Position numbers and translations under genes: made by a program
The notes under the pieces: generated by a model
What the model saw: only the letters and a program-made list of their open reading frames with translations
Database searches by the model: none
Told to the model about the DNA's origin: nothing
Shown here: piece by piece, positions 8,030-15,565 of the stretch
How positions within the stretch are numbered: position 1 is the stretch's first letter
Layout of the letters: every line of letters begins with the position of its first letter
Source of the DNA: Dysgonomonas sp. 521
GTDB lineage: Bacteria > Bacteroidota > Bacteroidia > Bacteroidales > Dysgonomonadaceae
Direction of reading: 5' to 3'
NCBI RefSeq assembly: GCF_010501055.1
Contig: NZ_QVMO01000004.1
Span: 1 to 35,902 of the forward strand
DNA: 35,902 nt

Positions 8030-8521
8030 TTACATTAAAACAGTATAGTTATGAGGCGCACTCTGATTAACCTCAACATTATCAAGCATATTGAACAATA
8101 ACATAATTGTATTGTCATTTTTGCCATCAAATCCGGCATTTGCTCCATTCAATATATTAAATATGAATCCAAAAGGAGGGCAACAAAACTTCCCATGAGG
8201 CGACACAACAAAAAACGCTGCATATTCTTCATCTTCTTCACGCAAACCCTGCCATTTCCAGCCATAAGTTTCACATACGGCCATACCCCATGCCGAACCC
8301 AATGTTATTGAGATATCCTTCTTCTTTTGCTCATCATAACCATTTATATCTCCAGAAAGGAGAAAATCCACGTATTCCCGGATTTTCTTAACAATTTCTT
8401 TCTGATTATTATTTTTATTTATAGACAGAAGTTCTAGTGCTTTACTTTCTTCTTCGAGAATAGCCAACCTGATTTCTTCATCTATATCATTCACTTCTAT
8501 AAAAGTTCCAGTATCTGTCAT
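8030..8521 (-). CDS. Uncharacterised small cytosolic protein
   Basis: I do not recognise this 163-residue protein with confidence. It has an acidic helical first half (about 1-70) and a second half with ITLGSAWGMAVCETYGWKWQGL and AFFVVSPHGKFCCPPFGFIFNIL. The LGxxxG...GWxW pattern faintly recalls DUF3806-type proteins, but I cannot show membership. There is no signal peptide. It lies 31 bp upstream of rlmN and 65 bp after pgi, with a hairpin in the latter gap. It could be a lineage-specific gene in a housekeeping run. Confidence 0.7.
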   Translation of the reverse strand: MTDTGTFIEVNDIDEEIRLAILEEESKALELLSINKNNNQKEIVKKIREYVDFLLSGDINGYDEQKKKDISITLGSAWGMAVCETYGWKWQGLREEDEEYAAFFVVSPHGKFCCPPFGFIFNILNGANAGFDGKNDNTIMLLFNMLDNVEVNQSAPHNYTVLM

Positions 8522-8534
8522 AAGCTGAAAATTA

Positions 8535-8573
8535 TTAGCTAATAGCCGCTAAAAGCTAACGGCTAAAAGCTAA
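8535..8573. terminator. Intergenic hairpin after pgi
   Basis: TTAGCT and AGCCG on the left pair with CGGCT and AGCTAA on the right, with an AT-rich loop. It follows the pgi stop codon in the minus direction and may end or attenuate its transcript. The tail lacks a long T run, so a plain stability hairpin is equally possible. Confidence 0.45.
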
Positions 8574-8586
8574 TCGCTTTATTGTA

Positions 8587-9933
8587 TTACAATCTTTTCT
8601 TAATTTCTTCACTTTCTTTTTCAAAACCCGGTTTATCCAACAAAGCAAACATATTCTTCTTATATGCCTCTACTCCTGGTTGGTCAAACGGATTTACACC
8701 CAAGATATATCCACTGATACCGCATGCTTTTTCGAAGAAATAAAGCATCTGACCAATACTATATTCATCCAATTTAGGCAGTTCCACTTTAATATTCGGT
8801 ACACCTCCGTCTACGTGGGCAATCTGAGTACCAAGTTCTGCCATTTTATTCACGAAATCGACACGTTTTCCTGCGAGGAAGTTTAGTCCGTCCAGATTTT
8901 CTTCATCCGTTGGAACTGTCAATGTTTCGTTTGGCTGAGCTACGGAAATTACAGTTTCGAAGATTGAGCGCTCACCTTCCTGAATCCATTGACCCATAGA
9001 GTGCAAGTCGGCAGTAAAATCAACAGCAGCGTTGAAAATTCCTTTGTTATCTTTCCCTTCACTTTCGCCATAAAGCTGTTTCCACCATTCTGCGATGTAG
9101 TGGAGTTTAGGATTGAAGTTGGCAAGAATTTCTATTTTTTTGCCTTTCTTATACAACTCGTTACGCGTAACGGCATATATTTCTGCAATATTTTTCTCGA
9201 ACGGCACAGACGGCTCTGTTTCTTTTTCCATGTATGCTGCACCTGCTACCAGCTGACGGATATCAATACCTGCCAAAGCAATAGGGAGTAAGCCGACAGG
9301 GGTCAGCACAGAGTAACGTCCGCCTACATTATCAGGAATTACATATTTCTTAAAGCCTTCTTTTGTAGCCAGCGTGAACAGTGCACCGCGGGCAGCGTCG
9401 GTAATGGCAACAATACGGTGTTTTGCTTCTTCTTTGCCCACAGCTTTTTCCAGTTCGGCTTTCAGTATGCGGAATGCCAGAGCCGGCTCTGTAGTGGTTC
9501 CCGATTTGGATATATTGATGATACCGAAAGATTTTCCTTTGAGGTAAGCCAGCAGCTCAACAAGGTAATCTTCGCCTATATTGTTTCCGGCATACAGGAT
9601 AACCGGATTTTTACGGTCTTTTTGCAACCAGTCGAAAGCATTGGACAAAGCATCGATAACTGCCCTTGAACCCAGATAGCTACCACCAATACCTACCAAT
9701 ACAATTACTTCGCATTTAGCTTTCAGTGCAGCAGCAGTATCTTCAATATCTTTAAGCTGCGCATCTGTAATTGAAGAGGGAAGATTTAACCATCCTAAAA
9801 AGTCGTTTCCTTTACCTGAACCATTGTGCAACGTTTCGTTACATTTTTTTGCAAGTGCAGCCTGAGCGTTGATATCAGCCTGGCTTATAAAGCTTAATGT
9901 TTTGCTAATGTCTAATTTGATAACCTTATCCAT
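8587..9933 (-). CDS. pgi: Glucose-6-phosphate isomerase
   Basis: The 448-residue protein interconverts glucose 6-phosphate and fructose 6-phosphate. It is the shorter bacterial type (about 445 residues). Conserved parts include [17 protein letters not shown] (about 80-97), the [12 protein letters not shown] phosphate-binding region, [18 protein letters not shown] with the signature Gly-Gly-Arg-(Phe/Tyr)-Ser, and [15 protein letters not shown] with a catalytic Glu. Its substrate is also what inositol-phosphate synthase uses, although the two genes are 6 kb apart. Its upstream region contains one arm of the inverted repeat around the GxxExxY gene. Confidence 0.96.
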   Translation of the reverse strand: MDKVIKLDISKTLSFISQADINAQAALAKKCNETLHNGSGKGNDFLGWLNLPSSITDAQLKDIEDTAAALKAKCEVIVLVGIGGSYLGSRAVIDALSNAFDWLQKDRKNPVILYAGNNIGEDYLVELLAYLKGKSFGIINISKSGTTTEPALAFRILKAELEKAVGKEEAKHRIVAITDAARGALFTLATKEGFKKYVIPDNVGGRYSVLTPVGLLPIALAGIDIRQLVAGAAYMEKETEPSVPFEKNIAEIYAVTRNELYKKGKKIEILANFNPKLHYIAEWWKQLYGESEGKDNKGIFNAAVDFTADLHSMGQWIQEGERSIFETVISVAQPNETLTVPTDEENLDGLNFLAGKRVDFVNKMAELGTQIAHVDGGVPNIKVELPKLDEYSIGQMLYFFEKACGISGYILGVNPFDQPGVEAYKKNMFALLDKPGFEKESEEIKKRL

Positions 9934-9975
9934 TGTTCTTTATTTTAATATTTATTCTATTCTTTAATTCTTTTT

Positions 9976-10017
9976 GTTACACTGAGAAACTCTGAGTAGA
10001 CACTGAGGCACACTGAG
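9976..10017 (+). repeat. Left inverted repeat with four phased CTGAG motifs
   Basis: CTGAG occurs at 9982, 9992, 10003 and 10013, that is at one helical turn each. The first 32 bases (9976-10007) match the reverse complement of 10421-10452 without mismatch. Confidence 0.9.
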
Positions 10018-10020
10018 AAT

Positions 10021-10407
10021 TTACATTATATATTTCTTTAGGCCATTCTTTAATAATGTGACGTTAAAGTTAATAAGCAGCCCTACTTTTTTATCCGAAA
10101 ATTTTAAATAAGTTAGAATTTGGGCTTCATGAACAGGATTTAGTACATCTACGGATTTTAACTCCAAAACGACTAAATTTTCGACTAAAATATCTATTCT
10201 ATAGCCACAATCTAGCTTTATCTCTTTATAAACAACGGGTAAAGCCTTTTGTCGTTCAACTTTTAACCCTGCTTTTTGCAATTCATAAGATAAACATTCC
10301 TCATAAGCAGATTCCAGTAATCCCGGTCCCAACAATTTATGTACTTCTATTGCGCAACCTATAATTTTACTTGTTAACTCACTATATCTATAACTATTAT
10401 CTATCAT
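10021..10407 (-). CDS. GxxExxY family protein (PD-(D/E)XK nuclease-like)
   Basis: The 128-residue product contains the family-defining GLLESAY (G-x2-E-x2-Y, about residues 30-36). It also has a nuclease-like core: YRIDILVENLVVLELKSVD provides Asp and the E-x-K pair of a PD-(D/E)XK fold, followed by QILTYLKFSDKKVGLLINFN. Its function is not established; a DNA-cutting or nicking role is suggested by the fold. The start and stop codons lie 13 bp from a perfect 32-bp inverted repeat on both sides, so the coding sequence fills the cassette. No Shine-Dalgarno or promoter is apparent apart from the repeat itself. The surrounding genes pgi and gpsA look like an otherwise ordinary housekeeping series. 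Confidence 0.88.
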   Translation of the reverse strand: MIDNSYRYSELTSKIIGCAIEVHKLLGPGLLESAYEECLSYELQKAGLKVERQKALPVVYKEIKLDCGYRIDILVENLVVLELKSVDVLNPVHEAQILTYLKFSDKKVGLLINFNVTLLKNGLKKYIM

Positions 10408-10410
10408 AAT

Positions 10411-10452
10411 CTCAGTGGTTCTCAGTGTCTACTCAGAGTTTCTCAGTGTAAC
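10411..10452 (-). repeat. Right inverted repeat with four phased CTCAG motifs
   Basis: CTCAG occurs at 10411, 10421, 10432 and 10442, mirroring the left arm. It immediately precedes the ATG of the GxxExxY gene on the minus strand and could act as its leader or operator. Confidence 0.9.
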
Positions 10453-10470
10453 CTTCGATATATTATTATT

Positions 10471-11469
10471 CTATTTCAACACCTGTTCTCTCAAAGTTTT
10501 CACTTCCAGTCGTGCCGGAGAGTTTTCATATAAAATACGATATACCATCTCTGCAATAGGAATATTTATATTGTATTTATCATTCATTTCCCTTATACAC
10601 TTAGAACCAAAATAACCTTCGGCAATCATTTCCATCTCCACCTGTGCCGCTTTTACGGAGTAACCCCGTCCTATCATCGAACCGAATGTACGGTTGCGGC
10701 TAAAACTGGAATAGCAGGTCACAAGCAAATCGCCCAGATAAGCGGAATCATGGATATCTCTCTCGATCGGGGAAACGGTATCTACAAAATACTTCATTTC
10801 GGCAATGGCATTCGACACCAGTACTGCCTGAAAATTGTCGCCATACTTTAATCCGTGGCAAATACCCGAAGCAATAGCATAAACATTCTTCAAAACGGCA
10901 GCCAACTCTATGCCTGTCACATCATTGGATACAGATGTGCGCACAAACCTGTTGTTGAATACCTGCGATATAGCTTGTGCTTTCTCTATATCGGCACATG
11001 CTATGGTAGGATATGTCAATCGTTCCAGTGCTATTTCTTCGGCATGACAAGGCCCACCTACAATAGCCATATTTTCGGCAGGTACATTATAGTATTGAGT
11101 CAGATAGTCTGTTACCAGCAGATTTTCGGGAGGAACTATTCCCTTGATAGCCGAAATAATAAATTTATTATCAAGTTTTGTCTCCAATTTTTCAAGATGG
11201 CTCTTGAGAAAAGGGGAAGGCACGGCAAGAATCAGGGTATCCGATTCTTCCACCACCTGTGTAATATCCGAATAGAATGTAATCCTGTCCAGATTGAATT
11301 CTACTGTTGAAAGATAAGACGGATTGTGCCCTGTTTTCTTAAAATCCGCAATCTGTTCGGGACGGCGCATATACCAGTTGATATGCTTCTCGTGGTTGAG
11401 CATAATTTTAGCGAGGGCCGTTGCCCACGTACCGCCACCCAATATTGCTATTTTACCCGGAAAACTCAT
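10471..11469 (-). CDS. gpsA: NAD(P)-dependent glycerol-3-phosphate dehydrogenase
   Basis: The 332-residue enzyme reduces dihydroxyacetone phosphate to sn-glycerol 3-phosphate, the backbone of phospholipids. It begins MSFPGKIAILGGGTWATAL with the dinucleotide-binding Gly-rich loop. The substrate-binding region includes AAVLKNVYAIASGI with the catalytic Lys, and the C-terminal helical domain is complete. I place the start at the ATG ending at 11469. A start ten codons upstream (11499) would add GRLGGGG, which is only the translation of a repeat. It follows lysS by about 90 bp. Confidence 0.94.
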   Translation of the reverse strand: MSFPGKIAILGGGTWATALAKIMLNHEKHINWYMRRPEQIADFKKTGHNPSYLSTVEFNLDRITFYSDITQVVEESDTLILAVPSPFLKSHLEKLETKLDNKFIISAIKGIVPPENLLVTDYLTQYYNVPAENMAIVGGPCHAEEIALERLTYPTIACADIEKAQAISQVFNNRFVRTSVSNDVTGIELAAVLKNVYAIASGICHGLKYGDNFQAVLVSNAIAEMKYFVDTVSPIERDIHDSAYLGDLLVTCYSSFSRNRTFGSMIGRGYSVKAAQVEMEMIAEGYFGSKCIREMNDKYNINIPIAEMVYRILYENSPARLEVKTLREQVLK

Positions 11470-11475
11470 ATTTTT

Positions 11476-11510
11476 GCCACCCCCTCCTAACCTCCCCAAA
11501 AGGGGGAAGA
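11476..11510. repeat. CCCC-type palindromic repeat (REP-like), copy 3
   Basis: CCCCCTCCTAACCTCCCC is followed by AAAAGGGGG, forming a hairpin CCCC-AAAA-GGGG. It lies just upstream of gpsA and is close in sequence to copy 1 near pdxA. Its inverted partner lies at 11568-11600 in the lysS 3' end. Confidence 0.75.
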
Positions 11511-11563
11511 AAATGGAAGCAGGGATTTTATTTATTTTTTAATATTCATTATTTATGGCTTGC

Positions 11564-13309
11564 TTAGGCCTCTCCTTTTGGAGGAGTTGGGGAGATGCTC
11601 CAACCTCCTATTTCTTCGGCAGAAGGTAAAGTTAAATCCAATTTATATTTTTTATTGATTTCGCCTATATCCTGGCGTATCTTCTGCGGATTTACACCTC
11701 CCATACTTTCTACCGTGAAGTATCCGGCTTTTTGCAGAACAGGCACCAACTCTTCGGCTATTCCTAGTTCTGTATATTTTGTTACAGCATCTTTCTTCTG
11801 TACTTTTTCGGGGCGCATCTGCGGGAAGAACATCACTTCCTGAATACTTTCCTGTCCGGTCATAAACATTACAAGCCTGTCCATACCAATACCGATACCA
11901 CTTGTAGGAGGCATTCCATATTCGAGGGCACGCAGGAAATCCTGATCGATAAACATGGCCTCGTCATCCCCTTTTTCAGATAGTTTGAGCTGGTCTTCGA
12001 AGCGGATACGCTGGTCGATAGGGTCGTTCAATTCCGAGTAAGCATTAGCCAGCTCCTTACCGTTCACCATCAGCTCGAAACGTTCGGTCAATTCTGGGTT
12101 ATTACGGTGCTTCTTCGTAAGCGGCGACATTTCTATCGGGTAATCGATAATAAAGGTTGGTTGTATATAGTTGCCTTCGCATTTTTCGCCGAAGATAGCG
12201 TCTATCAGTTTGCCTTTGCCCATCGTTTCGTCCTGCTCAATGTCTAATTGTTTGCAAACATCACGAAGTTGGTTTTCATCCATCCCGCTTATATCAACGC
12301 CTGTGAAATGCTTGATAGAATCTATCATCGTAACACGCGGATACGGGGCTTTATAATCAATTTCTTTGTCACCCATCTTTACCTTTGTGGTTCCATGCAC
12401 ATCCATGCAGATTTTCTCCAACATCTTTTCGGTGAAATCCATCATCCAGTTGTAATCCTTGTAGGCTGCATAGAACTCCATTACGGTAAATTCAGGGTTA
12501 TGAGTCCTGTCCATACCCTCGTTGCGGAAGTTGCGGGAAAATTCATAAACCCCATCGAATCCGCCTACAATAAGGCGTTTCAGGTAGAGTTCGTTAGCTA
12601 TGCGCAGATATAACGGGATATCGAGTGCATTGTGATGTGTGATGAACGGGCGGGCAGTGGCTCCTCCCGGTATGCTTTGCAAAACCGGTGTATCCACCTC
12701 GATATATCCGTGTCCATTCAGGTATTCACGCATCGAATTGAATACTTTGGTACGCTTAACAAATGTATCTTTTACATTTTCATTTACTACCAGGTCTACA
12801 TAGCGCTGGCGGTAGCGTTGCTCTGGATCGGTAAAGCCATCGTAGGTCACCCCGTCTTTCACCTTTACCACAGGAAGCGGACGAAGCGATTTCCCCAACA
12901 CGGTCAGTTCTTCGGCATGCACCGAAATTTCACCCATCTGTGTGCGGAATACGAATCCCTTGATTCCGACAAAGTCGCCTATATCGAGCAGTTTCTTAAA
13001 TATAGTATTATAGAGGTCTTTATTCTCGCCGGGACAAAGGTCGTCGCGGGAAATGTAGACCTGAATACGTCCTTCCGAGTCTTGCAACTCCATAAAGGAT
13101 GCTTTACCCATGATACGGCGGCTCATAATACGACCCGCTATGGAGACATAACGTTTGTCCGCATCATCGCTAAAGCTATCTAAAATCTCCTTCGAGTATG
13201 CATTCACTTCATACAATGCAGCCGGATACGGCTCTACTCCTAACGCTCTTAACTCATCGAGGCTTTGTCTGCGAATGATTTCCTGTTCGCTTAATTCCAA
13301 TATATTCAT
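11564..13309 (-). CDS. lysS: Lysine--tRNA ligase, class II
   Basis: The 581-residue enzyme charges tRNA-Lys. The N-terminal OB-fold anticodon-binding domain (about 55-150, with VSIAGRIMSRRIMGKASFMEL) is followed by the class II catalytic core. Motif 2 is RNFRNEGMDRTHNPEFTVMEFY and motif 3 is GIGIGMDRLVMFMTG. A C-terminal extension of about 75 residues (YTELGIAEELVPVLQKAGYFTVESM...) is typical of Bacteroidales LysRS. The final residues SISPTPPKGEA are repeat-encoded: they translate a palindromic repeat at 11568-11600, like the tail of RlmN. A likely promoter lies at 13422-13429. Confidence 0.96.
   Translation of the reverse strand: MNILELSEQEIIRRQSLDELRALGVEPYPAALYEVNAYSKEILDSFSDDADKRYVSIAGRIMSRRIMGKASFMELQDSEGRIQVYISRDDLCPGENKDLYNTIFKKLLDIGDFVGIKGFVFRTQMGEISVHAEELTVLGKSLRPLPVVKVKDGVTYDGFTDPEQRYRQRYVDLVVNENVKDTFVKRTKVFNSMREYLNGHGYIEVDTPVLQSIPGGATARPFITHHNALDIPLYLRIANELYLKRLIVGGFDGVYEFSRNFRNEGMDRTHNPEFTVMEFYAAYKDYNWMMDFTEKMLEKICMDVHGTTKVKMGDKEIDYKAPYPRVTMIDSIKHFTGVDISGMDENQLRDVCKQLDIEQDETMGKGKLIDAIFGEKCEGNYIQPTFIIDYPIEMSPLTKKHRNNPELTERFELMVNGKELANAYSELNDPIDQRIRFEDQLKLSEKGDDEAMFIDQDFLRALEYGMPPTSGIGIGMDRLVMFMTGQESIQEVMFFPQMRPEKVQKKDAVTKYTELGIAEELVPVLQKAGYFTVESMGGVNPQKIRQDIGEINKKYKLDLTLPSAEEIGGWSISPTPPKGEA
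11568..11600. repeat. CCCC-type palindromic repeat (REP-like), copy 4, inside lysS 3' end
   Basis: CTCCTTTTGGAG forms a hairpin and is followed by GAGTTGGGGAGA. In reverse complement it parallels copies 1 and 3. It is translated as the PTPPKGEA tail of LysRS and forms an inverted pair with copy 3 across the lysS-gpsA gap. Confidence 0.65.
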
Positions 13310-13421
13310 TATTAATCTATCTTCAGATTTTAGAGGTCACAGACCTGTTTATTACATTTATATACGTATTCTACTGCTTACATTCTAAATACACGACACA
13401 CTTCGTGTAAGAATAACCCCG

Positions 13422-13452
13422 CAAAGTTAAAAAATATAATGAAAAACCCACA
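13422..13452 (-). promoter_or_regulatory. Probable lysS promoter (Bacteroidetes type)
   Basis: On the minus strand TAACTTTG (13429-13422) fits the TAnnTTTG -7 element. Nineteen bases upstream TGTG (13452-13449) is one mismatch from the -33 TTTG. It lies about 110 bp upstream of the lysS ATG. Confidence 0.55.
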
Positions 13453-13587
13453 TGCTATTTTTTACTTAAATTGAAAGTAAGGTAATTATATCCTCAACTT
13501 TTAACAGGAAAATGAAAAATAGGATGTAAAACATTAAAAAAGAGAATTATATTTTGTTTCTTTGGGTACTTCTTTTTTACAAACTAA

Positions 13588-13820
13588 GAGCCTGTTTAAA
13601 TTTTAGCGAAAATTTTTATTACAGGTTCAGGTCAATAGTTCTTAGCAATTTTTTTATGCTCTTTTTAGCGTCTTTTTGGCTCCGCCGATTTTCAATTCCC
13701 TTTTTACTCTTGGTTTAGCCCGCTAATTAGCTCCGTTGACCGTTGGTTCTGCTAGTAAAAATGATAAAAGACGCTAAAAATAGCTATAAAAAAGATTTGC
13801 TATAAAATTTAAACAAACTC
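13588..13820. mobile_element. MITE, copy 1 (233 bp), with TAA target duplication
   Basis: The ends GAGCCTGTTTAAATTTTA and the inverted TAAAATTTAAACAAACTC form terminal inverted repeats. TAA flanks both sides (13585-13587 and 13821-13823). Inner arms also pair (TTTTTAGCGTCTTTT against AAAAGACGCTAAAAA), so the element folds into one long imperfect hairpin. It has no gene. It is about 90% similar by eye to copy 2 at 32205-32438. It ends 16 bp before the ATG of the interrupted deacetylase gene. The remaining stretch 13430-13587 has no gene. Confidence 0.85.
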
Positions 13821-13836
13821 TAAAATAACTTTTGAA

Positions 13837-14604
13837 ATGAAGAAATATATACCATTGCTTGCTTTTCTTGCTTTATTTCTGTTGACTCAAAGTTGTCAGG
13901 CTCCTAAGGAGCAAAAGATTGTTGTTCTGAAACTGGACGATGTAACAGCCGGAGATAATGGCGAAATCGTTTCGTCCCGCTGGCAACGTGTGGCCGATTA
14001 CATCGAAGGGAAGAAAATCAAAGCCGGGTTTGGAATCATCGGCTTTTCCCTTGCTGAAAACAATCCGGAATATTTCAAGTGGATTACCGACCGTGCGGGC
14101 AGAGGGTATATAGAATTTTGGAATCATGGTTACTATAACCGCACAAAGGGGGATACTATCGGAGAATTTGAAGGCACTTATGACCAGCAACTCAGAGCCC
14201 TTCAGCTGACAGACAGTCTCGCAAAAGCAAATCTGGGGCTACAGCTAAATGTGTGGGGCCCTCACTGGACTTCGACAAACCGCGATACCGACAAGGCGTT
14301 GTCTCAACTTCCCCAGATAAACATGACTTTAGGAAGCCCTAGGAACCCGCGCCATTTTAAGGGTTATGTAATGCCTCATAATCTGGATATGGAGTATCCG
14401 GTTCATAATCCTAACTTCGATGAGTTTCTTAAGGCTTATCGTGGCAGGTGGAATGGCCTGGACTATTTCTACTAACAAGGGCATCCTAACAGTTGGGACG
14501 ATGAAAAATGGGATAATTTTGTAAAAATCGTTGAGTTCCTCGAATCGGAAAATGTAAAGTTTGTAACCCCTTCGGAGTTTTTGGAGATGAGAGGAAAGGA
14601 ATAA
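13837..14604 (+). pseudogene. Polysaccharide-deacetylase-like lipoprotein, interrupted by in-frame TAA
   Basis: The first 212 codons give a lipoprotein (signal MKKYIPLLAFLALFLLTQSC) with a deacetylase-like start (KIVVLKLDDV, Asp-Asp pair) and a His-containing FWNHGYYN block. A TAA at 14473-14475 stops it after GLDYFY. The same frame then continues for 42 more codons (QGHPNSWDDEKWDNF ... FLEMRGKE) to a TAA at 14602-14604. These residues look like the true C-terminus, including a QGHP motif expected near the active site. One base change (for example TTA to TAA) would explain it. A MITE sits 16 bp upstream and has probably displaced the original promoter. Sequencing error is an alternative. Confidence 0.75.
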
Positions 14605-14750
14605 CTCTACTTTACTTCCTTTTATCCAATCTATGCCGTAAGCGAATCTTTCAACGCTAAAACAAAAGCATCAAGAAGTCAATTCAGAGGAGTAGGGGAT
14701 AGAATCCGCTGAGCCTTCTTATGTCAATCAGCACACCTCATAAAACAACA

Positions 14751-14781
14751 AAACCCTAATAACCAGATGATTAAAGGGTTT
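14751..14781 (-). terminator. Terminator after the tRNA pair
   Basis: AAACCCT at 14751-14757 pairs with AGGGTTT at 14775-14781. In the minus direction the hairpin is followed by TTGTTGTTTT. It lies 7 bases past the tRNA-Leu 3' end. Confidence 0.65.
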
Positions 14782-14787
14782 AGATTG

Positions 14788-14871
14788 TACTCGGAGCGGG
14801 ACTTGAACCCGCACAACCGTAATGGTCACAAGATTTTAAGTCTTGCGTGTCTACCATTCCACCATCCGAGC
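14788..14871 (-). tRNA. tRNA-Leu (anticodon UAA)
   Basis: The 84-nt sequence on the minus strand begins GCTCGGATGGTGGAATGG and ends TCCGAGTA, with a seven-base acceptor stem. The anticodon loop reads CTTAAAA (anticodon TAA). There is a T arm with GGTTCAAGTCC and a long variable arm as expected of tRNA-Leu. CCA is not encoded. It is followed by a terminator. Confidence 0.96.
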
Positions 14872-14879
14872 GGCCTGTG

Positions 14880-14952
<73 letters not shown>

Positions 14953-15014
14953 AATAATCCTATCTGAGAAGCTATAATCCAAACACTTTGGAAACCATTC
15001 CCATTTAGCGAGTG

Positions 15015-15045
15015 CAAATGTAAAAAATGTTTTCCTTTCTACAAA
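15015..15045 (-). promoter_or_regulatory. tRNA operon promoter (TTTG-N19-TAnnTTTG)
   Basis: On the minus strand TTTG (15045-15042), exactly 19 bases, then TACATTTG (15022-15015) match the Bacteroidetes housekeeping promoter without mismatch. The -7 box lies about 60 bp upstream of tRNA-Gly. Confidence 0.8.
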
Positions 15046-15056
15046 GTATATTTTCA

Positions 15057-15542
15057 TTAATTTCTGCGTGTAATAAGAAAAACGCCATCGCCTGTATTGT
15101 AAAACTGGGCATAATAAATTTGCAGACCATCTTTCGATGGGCCGGACTTTACATTGCCTACACCATTGAATATTTCAAAGACACTCCCACACTGGGGACA
15201 CTTGGCTGTACCGTCTCCCTGGGCAGCAACCCTTATGTCCCGGCGTTTTTCGTTCGGGCAGCAAAGGTCGTAAGCGTACAATTGATATGTGGTAGAAGTA
15301 ATGGGCACCGCACTGCAAATTACAAGCAATCCGGAATACCCAACCCTGTCGGTGGAAAGCCGGGGCTGCGTAAATGTCTCCGAATTATTGGGAGTTCTTA
15401 AATTCTTATCGGGGGATTTTATCAGGCTAACTTCAAAATGTACAGGTTCCGCAGGAACAGTATTTAGACTCTCATCCTTGCTGCAAGACAACAAACTGAA
15501 AGTCAAACTTAATATTATGAATATACACCTTATCTTTCTCAT
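15057..15542 (-). CDS. Rieske-like lipoprotein with altered cluster ligands
   Basis: The 161-residue protein has a lipoprotein signal ending in SLLSC (C20), so it should be membrane-anchored and face the periplasm or surface. The C-terminal half resembles a Rieske [2Fe-2S] domain. C95-x-N97, 17 residues, then C115-x2-C118 lines up with the canonical C-x-H...C-x2-H. It is followed by GSVFEIFNGVGNVKSGPSKDGL, which matches the usual F-x-x-x-x-G...SGP-x-x-x-L. Both His ligands are replaced (Asn, Cys), so it may bind zinc, another metal, or nothing. It is next to queG on the same strand (23 bp gap). The function is unknown; the fold assignment is moderately secure. Confidence 0.75.
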   Translation of the reverse strand: MRKIRCIFIILSLTFSLLSCSKDESLNTVPAEPVHFEVSLIKSPDKNLRTPNNSETFTQPRLSTDRVGYSGLLVICSAVPITSTTYQLYAYDLCCPNEKRRDIRVAAQGDGTAKCPQCGSVFEIFNGVGNVKSGPSKDGLQIYYAQFYNTGDGVFLITRRN

Positions 15543-15565
15543 TATATCAAAAACGTTACAAACAA

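Larger units (their letters stand above)
9976..10452. mobile_element. 477-bp inverted-repeat-bounded unit carrying a GxxExxY gene
   Basis: A 32-bp sequence at 9976-10007 is repeated perfectly inverted at 10421-10452. Only 13 bp separate each arm from the enclosed coding sequence (10021-10407), and those inner 13 bp are also partly inverted copies (CACTGAG core). Each side has four CTGAG words at 10-11-10 bp spacing. The layout is that of a small self-contained cassette. No clear target-site duplication is visible outside the arms. That it moves is inference. Confidence 0.7.

Noticed and set aside
14473..14475. Programmed stop-codon readthrough or selenocysteine-like recoding in the deacetylase gene
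   Set aside because: The codon is TAA, no recoding structure is evident, and a MITE just upstream makes simple inactivation more likely.
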